Notes: generated from the sequence alone by a model not told the origin. A stretch of 14,317 nucleotides of DNA from Actinomycetes bacterium (GCA_030612085.1 JAUWOM010000016.1:1-14317), one strand, 5' to 3'. Positions 1-7,556 are shown, counted from the stretch's first letter. Translations and numbers: made by a program.

Positions 1-600
1 ATAGCAAGACCTTTTACTGATAAAAATAAAAAATTTATTAGAACTAAAAGAAGAAAAGATTTCTCGTTAGAACCAACAGAAAAGACTTTACTTGATTATT
101 TAAAAGAAAAGGGTGGAGAAGTTTTAGCTGTTGGAAAAATACATGATATTTTTGCAGGAAGGGGAATAACAAAAAAATTTCCTACAAAAAGTAATCTAAA
201 TGGCATCAATAAAATTATCAATTTAATAAAGAAGAATATAGGAGACTTGATAATTTCTAACTTAATTGACTTTGATATGTTGTATGGTCATAGAAATAAT
301 CCAGAAGGTTATGCAAAAGCATTAGTGGAATTTGATCAAAATATACCTAAAATTATTGATTCTATGAAATATAACGATATACTTTTTATAACGGCTGATC
401 ATGGATGTGATCCTACTACTCCAAGTACTGATCATTCCAGGGAATATGTACCTTTATTAGTTTATGGTAAAGATATTAAAGCAGGTATAAATCTAGGTAT
501 AAGAAAAAGTTTCGCTGATGTTGGCAAAACAATTTCTGAAATTCTAAATATAAAAGTGGACATAAAGGGTAAAAGCTTTGCAAAACAAATATTGAAATAA
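1..600 (+). CDS. deoB: Phosphopentomutase, 3' part (5' end outside window)
   Basis: The reading frame is open from base 1 to the TAA at 598-600, giving the last 199 residues; the start lies upstream of the window. DeoB interconverts ribose- or deoxyribose-1-phosphate and the 5-phosphate, linking nucleoside breakdown to sugar metabolism in the cytosol. The fragment begins with the family's IARPF block and has the RRKDFSLEP segment. It keeps metal-binding residues of this alkaline-phosphatase-like family: D92 and H97 in DFDMLYGH, D133-H134 in TADHGCDP, and H145 in STDHSREY, with the same spacing as D286/H291/D327/H328/H339 of the Bacillus cereus enzyme. The phosphorylated threonine lies upstream and cannot be seen. 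Its natural partner, pyrimidine-nucleoside phosphorylase, is at 2703, separated by a tautomerase and a probably foreign transporter. Confidence 0.96.
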   Translation: MARPFTDKNKKFIRTKRRKDFSLEPTEKTLLDYLKEKGGEVLAVGKIHDIFAGRGITKKFPTKSNLNGINKIINLIKKNIGDLIISNLIDFDMLYGHRNNPEGYAKALVEFDQNIPKIIDSMKYNDILFITADHGCDPTTPSTDHSREYVPLLVYGKDIKAGINLGIRKSFADVGKTISEILNIKVDIKGKSFAKQILK

Positions 601-677
601 AGCATAAAGGTAAATATAGAAATCGAATTTTATTGTATGCAAACTTTTCGTATGTGTAAGAAAAAAAGGAGAGAATA

Positions 678-911
678 ATGCCTCACATCATTGTGAAACT
701 ATATCCCGGAAGAACTAAAGACCAAAAAAAACGTCTTGCTGAAGAAATAGTCAAGAATGTCATAACAATCGCCAGATGTGAAGAAAAATCAGTCTCTGTG
801 GCTTTTGAGGAAATTGAACCAAGTGAATGGGCAGAGAAAGTATATAAACCAGATATCATTGACAATAAAAACAAGCTATATAAGAAGCCTGGGTACAACC
901 CTTTTGAATAA
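678..911 (+). CDS. pptA: PptA-like tautomerase (4-oxalocrotonate tautomerase family)
   Basis: This 77-residue protein belongs to the 4-oxalocrotonate tautomerase superfamily, small cytosolic enzymes that use the N-terminal proline, exposed when Met is removed, as catalytic base. Pro follows the initiator Met here. The start MPHI, the central basic helix and the ending with a KKPGY motif, as well as the length of 77 residues, match E. coli PptA (YdcE) rather than the shorter xylH-type enzymes of about 62 residues. An AGGAGAG SD (667-673) lies four bases before the ATG, fixing the start. The gene follows deoB by 77 bases, so co-transcription is possible. The physiological substrate of PptA-type proteins is unknown, and the sequence does not show one. 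The symbol is given by similarity. Confidence 0.85.
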   Translation: MPHIIVKLYPGRTKDQKKRLAEEIVKNVITIARCEEKSVSVAFEEIEPSEWAEKVYKPDIIDNKNKLYKKPGYNPFE

Positions 912-1258
912 AGGGGCTTTGTGATTAGTAATGACTCTAAGTATAGCGTTTCCTGAGAGTGCTACATTACCCACAGCTGATTTGCCAGGTTATGTAACCA
1001 AACAGTATTGAGAATAGCTGAAGTTATAAAGTAACTAAGAGGAGAACATAAAGGTAGAATTTTATTAAGTTGTTAAGAGATATAAAACGATAAGAATATT
1101 TTACTACAATCACATAACATGCTATATCTAATTTCACTACCTTCGATCACTTTGTCTAAATTAGCCTATTCAAGTGTAGCTTCAGAATTTTAAGAATATA
1201 TAATAAAGTAGCAATGATTCATATTGGTCTATTTATTCCTCTTAAGGGGGAAGAATTA

Positions 1259-1309
1259 ATGCACAGAATAGCTCCAAAAACACTGTTTAGAATTAAAATA
1301 AAAAATTAA
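1259..1309 (+). CDS. Possible 16-residue small ORF with strong SD
   Basis: ATG at 1259 follows an AAGGGGG tract (1244-1250) by eight bases, an SD better than that of several real genes here. The ORF MHRIAPKTLFRIKIKN ends at TAA 1307-1309. The peptide is basic (net positive), with no recognisable family. The SD tract is part of an imperfect palindrome (about 1236-1252) that could hide it in RNA. Chance occurrence is quite possible; the only support is the SD and spacing. Confidence 0.2.
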   Translation: MHRIAPKTLFRIKIKN

Positions 1310-1437
1310 TTTTCTTCGTCTAACCATTATTTGTTGAATAAAAACTAAAGAATCCCTTTTTTTGATACTAATAACTTCATAAAATTAAACAGTTTGATGA
1401 ATACATCTTATGATGATAAAATTAGCCAATATATTAT

Positions 1438-1477
1438 ATGATTAATTGATTCAACACATGATTAATTGATTCAACAC
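1438..1477 (+). repeat. Tandem 20-bp direct repeat, operator-like
   Basis: Two exact copies of ATGATTAATTGATTCAACAC stand head to tail at 1438-1457 and 1458-1477. Each contains the perfect 9-bp palindrome TTGATTCAA (1446-1454 and 1466-1474). The palindrome centres are 20 bp apart, close to two helical turns, so bound dimers would lie on about the same DNA face. The repeat lies about 75 bases before the leader ORF of the transporter, a plausible place for an operator. A simple slippage duplication is the alternative. Confidence 0.65.
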
Positions 1478-1544
1478 ATAAACTTACAAAAAATTGTTAG
1501 GTATATATAAAAAATAGATATAAATCAATAAAATCTTTAAAATT

Positions 1545-1597
1545 GGAGAAAAATGCTAAATATAGAGTTACAAGTGAAAGGATTTAAGTTAAAATGA
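1545..1597 (+). CDS. Possible leader peptide overlapping the transporter start
   Basis: A GGAG SD (1545-1548) stands four bases before ATG 1553, which opens a 14-codon ORF, MLNIELQVKGFKLK, ending at TGA 1595-1597. That stop overlaps the transporter ATG (1594-1596) as ATGA, the classic arrangement for translational coupling. The transporter's own ATG has only AAAGGA (1577-1582) 11 bases upstream, a weak position, so ribosomes reading the small ORF may deliver initiation to it. There is no run of one amino acid that would suggest attenuation. The ORF could instead be the accidental junction of an inserted gene with a host translation start. Confidence 0.4.
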
Positions 1598-2505
1598 TTC
1601 CTTCTATGATAACGAACATTCCTTACTTAGGTGAAGCTTTATCCTTGATCACAGCATTGGCTTGGGCTTTTGCAGTTATCATGTTCAAAAAGAGCGGAGA
1701 GACAGTCCATCCCATTGGGTTAACACTCTTTAAATCTCTGTTGGCGTTTGTTCTTCTACTTCCGACCATGTGGCTACTCGGCGGTACACTAATACCCCAA
1801 GTTCCCCCCGCGGACTACTGGCTACTACTATTGTCCGGAGCGTTGGGCATCGGAATATCGGACACGTTGCTTTTCATGTGTCTGAACAAACTGGGGGCGA
1901 GCTTGACTGCTATTGTTGATTGCTTCTATAGCCTTTCTATCATCGGATTGTCTATTATATGGTTAAATGAAAGACTTACAGTTCTGCAGGTGATCGGCGC
2001 AATACTGATCATCTCTGCCTTACTGATTGCGACTCAGAAAAATGGAAGAGGAGCTGCTATTGGTAGACGCAATCTTCTCCTAGGTGTTCTTTATGGAATT
2101 CTTTCTATGTTGATAGTAGCAGTGAGCATTGTAATGATCAAGCCACTGTTGGAACGTTCTTCTTTACTATGGGCATCTGAAATTCGAATTATTGGTGGTG
2201 TGATGGTACTTTTATTAATACTTTTATTTCTACCGACAAGGCGTAGAATTATCTCTTCGATATTCTCATTAAAATCCTGGGGTTATACATTATGGGGTTC
2301 GTTCATCGGAGGTTACCTGTCTCAGATCTTATGGTTGGCCGGGATGAAATTCACTCAAGCCTCAACTGCAGCCACTCTAAATCAGACCAGCAGTATCTTC
2401 ATTTTTATCTTTGCTGCTCTGCTGCTGAAGGAACCAATCAATCCACAGCGTACTTTTGGCATTATTCTAGCGGTACTTGGAGCGTTTCTGGTAGTGCTTG
2501 GGTAA
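1594..2505 (+). CDS. EamA/DMT-family membrane transporter, probably horizontally acquired
   Basis: This 303-residue, very hydrophobic protein has about ten membrane segments in two homologous EamA halves (roughly residues 12-147 and 160-302), the architecture of the drug/metabolite transporter superfamily. Each half ends with the usual pattern of a conserved acidic residue, a basic residue and a final glycine-rich helix (LNERLT at 124-129; LLKEP at 277-281). It sits in the cytoplasmic membrane and most likely exports or imports a small organic solute; the substrate cannot be read from sequence. Base composition is very different from the neighbours: 1741-1860 is above 50% G+C, whereas the following pdp gene is near 30%, with codons such as CTC, CCC and CGG that are rare elsewhere here. 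This suggests transfer. It separates deoB from pdp. M5 (1606) is an alternative start. Confidence 0.88.
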   Translation: MIPSMITNIPYLGEALSLITALAWAFAVIMFKKSGETVHPIGLTLFKSLLAFVLLLPTMWLLGGTLIPQVPPADYWLLLLSGALGIGISDTLLFMCLNKLGASLTAIVDCFYSLSIIGLSIIWLNERLTVLQVIGAILIISALLIATQKNGRGAAIGRRNLLLGVLYGILSMLIVAVSIVMIKPLLERSSLLWASEIRIIGGVMVLLLILLFLPTRRRIISSIFSLKSWGYTLWGSFIGGYLSQILWLAGMKFTQASTAATLNQTSSIFIFIFAALLLKEPINPQRTFGIILAVLGAFLVVLG

Positions 2506-2702
2506 TAAGGTGTTATTGATGATTAAATTCTTCAATCATTCAAATGGATGAAGGAAGAAAGACTGAATGTTTTTAGATTCAAATAGAATTATTAAATAAT
2601 TTATAAGGAATTATAAAAATAGAGGTAAAGGCTGGTTTCTATAGAAATTATTTAATATATTTGTAATTAATATTATTGAGGAAATATGATTAAGGAGACA
2701 AT

Positions 2703-4007
2703 TTGAGAGCATACGATATTATTTTTAAAAAAAGATGGAATGAAATTCTAAGTTCTTCTGAAATTGATTTTATGGTAAAAGGGTTCGTAAAAGGTGTTAT
2801 ACCTAATTATCAAATGTCTGCTTTTTTAATGGCAGTTGCAATAAATGGGATGAATACCGATGAGACATTATCTCTTACTAAATCCTTTGTAGATTCAGGT
2901 GATATCATAGATTTAAGTTCTATACCAGGTATTAAAGTGGATAAACACAGTTCAGGAGGGGTAGGGGATACAACCACTCTGGTAGTTGCTCCAATTGTTG
3001 CTGCAGCAGAGATTCCTGTTGCAAAAATGTCAGGTAGAGGTTTAGGTCATTCTGGTGGAACAATTGATAAATTGGAATCAATTCCTGGATTCAGAACTAA
3101 AATTTCTGAAGATGATTTTATAAAACAGGTAAAAGATATTGGCATCGCTATTGTAGGTAAGATAGGTAATGTTGTTCCTGCTGATAAATTGATTTATGCT
3201 CTTAGAGATGTTACTGCAACTGTTGATAGTTTACCACTTATAGCAAGTAGTATTATGTCAAAAAAGATTGCTGGTGGATCAGATGCTATTGTTTTAGACG
3301 TCAAAGTTGGAAGTGGAGCTTTTATTGAAGATGAAAAGGAAGTAGAAAAATTAGCAAAAATTATGGTTAATATAGGAAAAGGCTTTAGAAAGAAGATGAG
3401 GGCTGTAATAACTGATATGTCTCAACCTCTTGGAAATGCTATTGGAAATTCATTAGAAGTTGAGGAGGCAATAAAAATCTTAAAAGGTAATGGAAGTTCG
3501 GATTTAAGAGAAGTTTGTATAAATATTGCAGCAAATATGCTTTTATCAGGACAAAAAGTTAAGGATTTAAAAAATGGAATAGATTTAACAGAAGAAATAT
3601 TAACCTCAGGTAGAGGTCTACAGAAGTTTAAACAACTCATATCTCATCAGGGAGGAAACTCAAATATTGTTGAAGATTTATCTTTACTCCCAAAAGCACA
3701 ATATGAAGACAAATTAACAGCAGATTCCAATGGATTTATTAAAAAAATTGATTGCAAGCAAATAGGTATAGCAAGCATAATTTTAGGTGCTGGTAGGGAG
3801 AAAAAAGAGGATATAATAGATTCCTCAGTTGGAATAGTAATGGAGAAGAGATTAGGTGATAATGTAAAAATGAAAGAAAAAATTTGTACAATTTACGGAA
3901 ATGATTTTTCTAAAATAGAAGAAGCAAAAAAAATATTAAAAAAAACTATTGAAATATCAGAAAAAAGAGTAAGTAAACCAATTCTGATAAAAAAGATAAT
4001 AGATTAA
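2703..4007 (+). CDS. pdp: Pyrimidine-nucleoside phosphorylase
   Basis: The 434-residue cytosolic enzyme splits uridine and thymidine (and deoxyuridine) with phosphate to give the base and (deoxy)ribose-1-phosphate, the substrate of DeoB. It has the phosphate-binding KHSSGGVGD loop (81-89) and the family signature MSGRGLGHSGGTIDKLE (109-125). R168, S183 and K187, which bind the pyrimidine in the Geobacillus stearothermophilus enzyme, are present at the same positions. Length and lack of extensions favour the Gram-positive-type Pdp over the E. coli DeoA type, though substrate range is inferred. The start is TTG, fixed by an AAGGAGA SD (2692-2698) four bases upstream. The next gene begins 19 bases after its stop, so the two are likely co-transcribed. 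Confidence 0.95.
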   Translation: MRAYDIIFKKRWNEILSSSEIDFMVKGFVKGVIPNYQMSAFLMAVAINGMNTDETLSLTKSFVDSGDIIDLSSIPGIKVDKHSSGGVGDTTTLVVAPIVAAAEIPVAKMSGRGLGHSGGTIDKLESIPGFRTKISEDDFIKQVKDIGIAIVGKIGNVVPADKLIYALRDVTATVDSLPLIASSIMSKKIAGGSDAIVLDVKVGSGAFIEDEKEVEKLAKIMVNIGKGFRKKMRAVITDMSQPLGNAIGNSLEVEEAIKILKGNGSSDLREVCINIAANMLLSGQKVKDLKNGIDLTEEILTSGRGLQKFKQLISHQGGNSNIVEDLSLLPKAQYEDKLTADSNGFIKKIDCKQIGIASIILGAGREKKEDIIDSSVGIVMEKRLGDNVKMKEKICTIYGNDFSKIEEAKKILKKTIEISEKRVSKPILIKKIID

Positions 4008-4026
4008 ATATTGGAGACGATACTTT

Positions 4027-6636
4027 TTGGAAGTTATAACTAGTCATAAAAATGCAGATTTTGATGCTTTTGCCTCTATATTAGCTGCAAAGAAACTATA
4101 CCCGGATGCTTTAATGGTTCTTTCAGGGTCCCAAAATCAAAATGTTAGAGATTTCATTTCATTACATTCAGATGTTTTAAAATTTGTTGATGTTAAAGAT
4201 GTAGATTTGTCTTATATAAAGAAATTAATTGTTGTAGATACCAAAATAGCTAAAAGATTGGGTGATTTTGAAAAAGTGGCGTTAAACCCAGATGTTGAAG
4301 TAGTAATTTTTGACCATCATCCACCATCACAGGAAGATATGAAAATAGATATTGATTTTTCTCGTCAGTTAGGTTCTACAACTACATCTATTGTTGCATT
4401 AATAAGAGAAAGAGGAATTCTGATCACTCCATTTGAAGCTACAGTTTTTGCAATGGGTATTCATGAGGATACAGGCTCTCTAACTTATTCCACAACAACT
4501 TATCTTGATGTTGAAACAGTAGCTTTTTTGATGGCTCAAAGAGCTAATATCAAAGTTATTAGAAAATTCTTAAACCTAACATTAACGAAACAACAGCACA
4601 AATTATTAGAAGAACTTATTTCAAAATCAAAGATAGTAAGAATTAAAGATGTTGATATATTAATGTCTCATGTTGAAACTTCCAAATTTGTTAATGGTTT
4701 TTCAGTTCTTGCTCATAAATTAGGAGATTTAGAGGAAGCAGATATAACTTTTATATATGCAAAAATGAGGGATCGTATATATATAGTTGCAAGGAGTAAA
4801 AGAGATGATGTAGATGTAGGTAAAATAATTTCTTATTTTAATGGTGGTGGACATCCAACAGCAGCATCCGCTTCTGTAAAAGGTATGACCTTACATGATA
4901 TTGAAAAAAAATTAATTGAACAAATCTCAAATGAAATAGAAGCTCCATTAACAGCAAAAGATATTATGTCTACTGTAGTAAAAACTATATCTGAAAAAAC
5001 TACCATAAAAGAAGCTGAAGAGAAAATGGTTTTATATGGTCATTCAGGGCTCCCAGTTATTAAAAGAGGGAAAATAATAGGAATTATTTCAAGAAAGGAT
5101 ATCGATAAAGCTATTAGACATAAATTAAGTCATGCTCCGGTAAAGGGATTTATGTTAAAAAGGATTATAACAGCTTCTCCGGATACTACTGTAAAATATT
5201 TACAAAAAACAATGATAGAAAATGCAATTGGTAGAATTCCTATATTAGATGTGTCTAAATTGGTAGGAATAGTTACCAGAAAAGATATATTAAGAGCTCA
5301 ACATGGTGATGAATATATGCCTGAAAATAACTTGTTAATCACCTCTCACAGTTTTACTCCCGAAACGATAAGAAAAAGAATGACTCAACTTCTACCCAAG
5401 TGGTTAATAAAAGTGATTGATGATTTAGGAGAACTTGCAGATAAACATAATATAAAAACATATTTAGTTGGTGGATTTGTAAGGGATATGCTTTTAAAGT
5501 ATCCAAATCTTGATATTGATGTAGTTGTAGAAGGTGATGGTATAACATTTGCTAAAAAAGTTGTCAAAAAATTTGATGGTAGGATTAGACCACATAAAAA
5601 ATTTGGAACTGCTGTAGTTGTACTACCAAATGATTTTCACATTGATTTTACATCTGCAAGATCTGAATATTATGAACATCCTGCCGCACTTCCTTCAGTT
5701 GAAAATAGCTCTATTTATCAGGATTTATATAGAAGGGATTTCTCTGTAAACTCTATGGCTATTGCCTTAAATAAAAAGAATTTTGGGCAGATATTAGATT
5801 TTTTTGGAGGTCAAAGAGATATCTTAGAAAAAAGAATTAAAATTATGCACAATCTCAGTTTTATAGAGGATCCAACAAGAATTTTTCGTGCAGTTAGATT
5901 TGAACAAAGATATGGTTTTTGCATGGATTCCCAAACTGAGAATTTGGCAAGAAATGCTATAGGAATGAAATTGGTAGATGAACTAACAACATCAAGAGTA
6001 AGAGAAGAATTAGTAGCATTATTTTCAGAATCAAAGTCATGGAGAGTAGTTATGCGATTGGATAATCTAAAAGCATTAAGAACAGTTCATCCTCAATTAA
6101 AATCCACACCTTATGTTATTAAAAGATTAAAAGAGATCCAACCTTCGTTTTATAAATTAAGTGATGAATTTTCTCAAAAACCTTTGCTTTGGATTGTTAA
6201 TATGATTGGATTATTCTATGATATTCCTCTAAATGAGGTAGAGAAGTGGTGTAGTAAGATGAAAATGAAGAAAAAATTCGCAGATAAAATTATCCAGGGA
6301 GTTTCTGAAATAAAAGATAGGGTAAAATCTTTAAAAAGAAAGAAAATTAAAAATAGTCAAATATATAAGATATTAAATGAGCTATATAGTGAATCTATAA
6401 TTGTAATTTATGCTTTATTTCCAAATGTTGGAAATAAGATTGAAAAATACATAAATGAATTAAAGGATGTTAAAATATCTTGTACAGGTCAAGATTTAAT
6501 AAATATAGGGTTTAAACCATCACCATTTTTTAAAGAGGTATTAAATTCTTTACTTGAAGCAAAGCTTGATGGTTTTATTAAGGATAAAAATGATGAGATT
6601 TTATTTGTAAAAAATAAGATGAATAAAACACCCTAA
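4027..6636 (+). CDS. DHH phosphoesterase-CBS-CBS-tRNA nucleotidyltransferase fusion (CCA- or A-adding enzyme)
   Basis: This 869-residue protein joins four modules. Residues 1-300 are a DHH phosphoesterase, with NADFDAF (9-15), D71, the DHH triad (96-98), EDTG (147-150) and the DHHA1 motif GGGH (273-276). Two CBS domains follow at about 306-362 and 367-425, the usual site for adenosine nucleotides. From about 475 it is a class II tRNA nucleotidyltransferase: VGGFVRD (481-487), catalytic D496 and D498 in DIDVVV, RRDFSVNSMA (569-578), and the nucleobase-templating EDPTR (614-618), followed by helical neck and body domains and a GQDL...G helix motif (821-849). The last part adds CCA, or only the terminal A, to tRNA 3' ends; sequence does not settle which. 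The length resembles the Thermotoga maritima protein of the same design. TTG start; a GGAGA SD is at 4013-4017. Confidence 0.92.
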   Translation: MEVITSHKNADFDAFASILAAKKLYPDALMVLSGSQNQNVRDFISLHSDVLKFVDVKDVDLSYIKKLIVVDTKIAKRLGDFEKVALNPDVEVVIFDHHPPSQEDMKIDIDFSRQLGSTTTSIVALIRERGILITPFEATVFAMGIHEDTGSLTYSTTTYLDVETVAFLMAQRANIKVIRKFLNLTLTKQQHKLLEELISKSKIVRIKDVDILMSHVETSKFVNGFSVLAHKLGDLEEADITFIYAKMRDRIYIVARSKRDDVDVGKIISYFNGGGHPTAASASVKGMTLHDIEKKLIEQISNEIEAPLTAKDIMSTVVKTISEKTTIKEAEEKMVLYGHSGLPVIKRGKIIGIISRKDIDKAIRHKLSHAPVKGFMLKRIITASPDTTVKYLQKTMIENAIGRIPILDVSKLVGIVTRKDILRAQHGDEYMPENNLLITSHSFTPETIRKRMTQLLPKWLIKVIDDLGELADKHNIKTYLVGGFVRDMLLKYPNLDIDVVVEGDGITFAKKVVKKFDGRIRPHKKFGTAVVVLPNDFHIDFTSARSEYYEHPAALPSVENSSIYQDLYRRDFSVNSMAIALNKKNFGQILDFFGGQRDILEKRIKIMHNLSFIEDPTRIFRAVRFEQRYGFCMDSQTENLARNAIGMKLVDELTTSRVREELVALFSESKSWRVVMRLDNLKALRTVHPQLKSTPYVIKRLKEIQPSFYKLSDEFSQKPLLWIVNMIGLFYDIPLNEVEKWCSKMKMKKKFADKIIQGVSEIKDRVKSLKRKKIKNSQIYKILNELYSESIIVIYALFPNVGNKIEKYINELKDVKISCTGQDLINIGFKPSPFFKEVLNSLLEAKLDGFIKDKNDEILFVKNKMNKTP

Positions 6637-6648
6637 AAATTTTCCTTT

Positions 6649-6685
6649 GTCATTGCGAGGGACAAAGTCCCGAAGCAATCTCATT
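6649..6685 (+). repeat. GTCATTGCGAGG-type palindromic repeat, copy 1
   Basis: The segment from GTCATTGCGAGG to GCAATCTCATT folds as a hairpin: ATTGC (6652-6656) pairs with GCAAT (6675-6679) and GGGAC (6659-6663) with GTCCC (6667-6671) around an AAA loop. It begins 12 bases after the stop of the nucleotidyltransferase gene and has no T tract, so it is not a standard terminator. From memory, repeats with the same ends are scattered through many bacterial genomes; that relationship is from recall, not a search. Confidence 0.8.
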
Positions 6686-6711
6686 AAAAAATAAATAGAA
6701 TAGCTGTTAGA

Positions 6712-6765
6712 AGATTTGGGCATAGTTTCTTGACTAAAATGTCTTCGAAACCATGCCACAAATCT
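6712..6765 (+). repeat. 54-bp hairpin element, copy A
   Basis: Left arm AGATTTGGGCATAGTTTC (6712-6729), 17-base loop TTGACTAAAATGTCTTC, right arm GAAACCATGCCACAAATCT (6747-6765). The arms are complementary except for one bulged base and one mismatch. It is identical to the element at 8845-8898 apart from one loop base. Similarity with the other copies continues past the hairpin into an AAATATGAAT stretch (6770-6779). It lies in the spacer before the M50 protease gene. Confidence 0.9.
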
Positions 6766-6790
6766 CTATAAATATGAATTTTAACACTGT

Positions 6791-6847
6791 GTCATTGCGA
6801 GGAGCGAGATTCCTCGTTGCACTTGGAACAGGCTGTGCAATCTCATT
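6791..6847 (+). repeat. GTCATTGCGAGG-type palindromic repeat, copy 2 (longer variant)
   Basis: It has the same ends and orientation as the copy at 6649 (GTCATTGCGAGG ... GCAATCTCATTAA) but a longer middle. ATTGC (6794-6798) pairs with GCAAT (6837-6841), and an inner stem can form between GAGGA (6799-6803) and TCCTC (6810-6814). Like copy 1 it is followed by an A-rich run. It lies 28 bases before the preferred start of the M50 protease and can be read in frame with it. Confidence 0.8.
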
Positions 6848-6861
6848 AATAAAAAAATTAT

Positions 6862-6865
6862 GGAG
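6862..6865 (+). promoter_or_regulatory. Ribosome binding site deciding the M50 protease start
   Basis: GGAG at 6862-6865 is the only good SD near this gene. It is ten bases before ATG 6876 but only one base before ATG 6867 and about 110 bases after the upstream in-frame ATG at 6753. It therefore favours 6876 as the start and argues against the longer reading frame, whose start codon lies inside a repeat. Confidence 0.6.
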
Positions 6866-6875
6866 TATGAATTCA

Positions 6876-7556
6876 ATGTTAGTAAACATATTATTAAAAA
6901 TTCTATTCATTGCTCCAGGTTTATTACTTGGAGTAATAGTTCATGAGGTAGCTCATGGATATATTGCATATAAATTTGGTGATCCCACTCCAAAATTAGC
7001 TGGTAGACTTAGCGTGGATCCGATGGTTCATCTTGATCCTTTTTACTCAATATTTTTGCCAATTATACTTATAGCAATGGGTTCTAATATTGTTTTTGGA
7101 ATGGCAAAACCTGTCCCCATAAATCCTAATAACTTCAAGGACTATAAAAGGGGTATAAGATATGTTTCACTTGCTGGTCCAGTTTCTAATATAGTTGTGG
7201 CTTTTCTTGCTGGAAGCTTATTAGGTATCTTTGTTGGAATATTAAAATTTTTTATACCCTCACTATTGAATAATCCTTTCTTTAATGTGATAGAAATAAT
7301 ATTTTTAAACACTATAAGTATAAATTTAATCTTGGCTCTTTTTAACCTGATACCTATACCACCTCTGGATGGTTCAAAGGTATTGGCATCGTTTATGTCT
7401 TATCAAAATATGCAAAAGTTTTTAGCATTAGGACAGTATGGAATATATATAATTTTTCTTTTTATATACTTTGCTGGTCCGCTTCTCTGGAAAATTATAG
7501 ATCCACTTCAGCAAGTTTTTACAGAGATTTGTCTTTGGTGGCAAATATTCTTATAA
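6876..7556 (+). CDS. Site-2-protease-type membrane metalloprotease (peptidase M50B)
   Basis: From ATG 6876 the product is 226 residues with five or so membrane segments. HEVAH (23-27) is the HExxH zinc motif inside the first helix, and NLIPIPPLDG (157-166) supplies the third metal ligand in the second conserved motif; GDPTPKLAGRLSVDPMVHLDP after the first helix is typical of the short M50B rhomboid-like group found next to trpS and scpA in many bacteria. It should cleave membrane-embedded substrates in the cytoplasmic membrane; the substrate is unknown. The reading frame stays open back to ATG 6753, but these 41 extra codons are made of repeat sequence (the 3' end of the 54-bp hairpin and the GTCATTGC repeat) and lack an SD at the start, so the short form is preferred. 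ATG 6867 is the next alternative. Confidence 0.88.
   Translation: MLVNILLKILFIAPGLLLGVIVHEVAHGYIAYKFGDPTPKLAGRLSVDPMVHLDPFYSIFLPIILIAMGSNIVFGMAKPVPINPNNFKDYKRGIRYVSLAGPVSNIVVAFLAGSLLGIFVGILKFFIPSLLNNPFFNVIEIIFLNTISINLILALFNLIPIPPLDGSKVLASFMSYQNMQKFLALGQYGIYIIFLFIYFAGPLLWKIIDPLQQVFTEICLWWQIFL

Larger units (their letters stand above)
912..1593 (+). other. Long intergenic region without a convincing gene
   Basis: This 682-base spacer lies between the tautomerase and the transporter. The first 100 bases are richer in G+C than the remainder and contain a 26-codon ORF (931-1011) with no SD. A second small ORF at 1259-1309 does have a good SD. From about 1310 onward the sequence is very AT-rich, and it includes a 20-bp tandem repeat (1438-1477) and a 14-codon ORF directly before the transporter. 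No tRNA, rRNA, CRISPR array, terminator hairpin with a T run, or recognisable gene remnant is visible. Together with the transporter it may be an acquired segment splitting deoB from pdp (inference). Confidence 0.6.

Noticed and set aside
931..1011. 26-codon ORF in the G+C-richer start of the long spacer
   Set aside because: No SD and no family match that I can see; it could be a gene remnant, but nothing shows which.
1119..1193. 24-codon hydrophobic ORF in the long spacer
   Set aside because: No SD, no recognisable sequence, and such short ORFs are expected by chance.
2292..2519. 75-codon ORF in another frame within the transporter end
   Set aside because: It is a shadow of the transporter gene, without SD or family resemblance.
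6753..6875. N-terminal extension of the M50 protease as real coding sequence
   Set aside because: The start codon lies inside the 54-bp hairpin, there is no SD there, the extension is repeat-derived, and family alignment begins at about 6876, where an SD fits.
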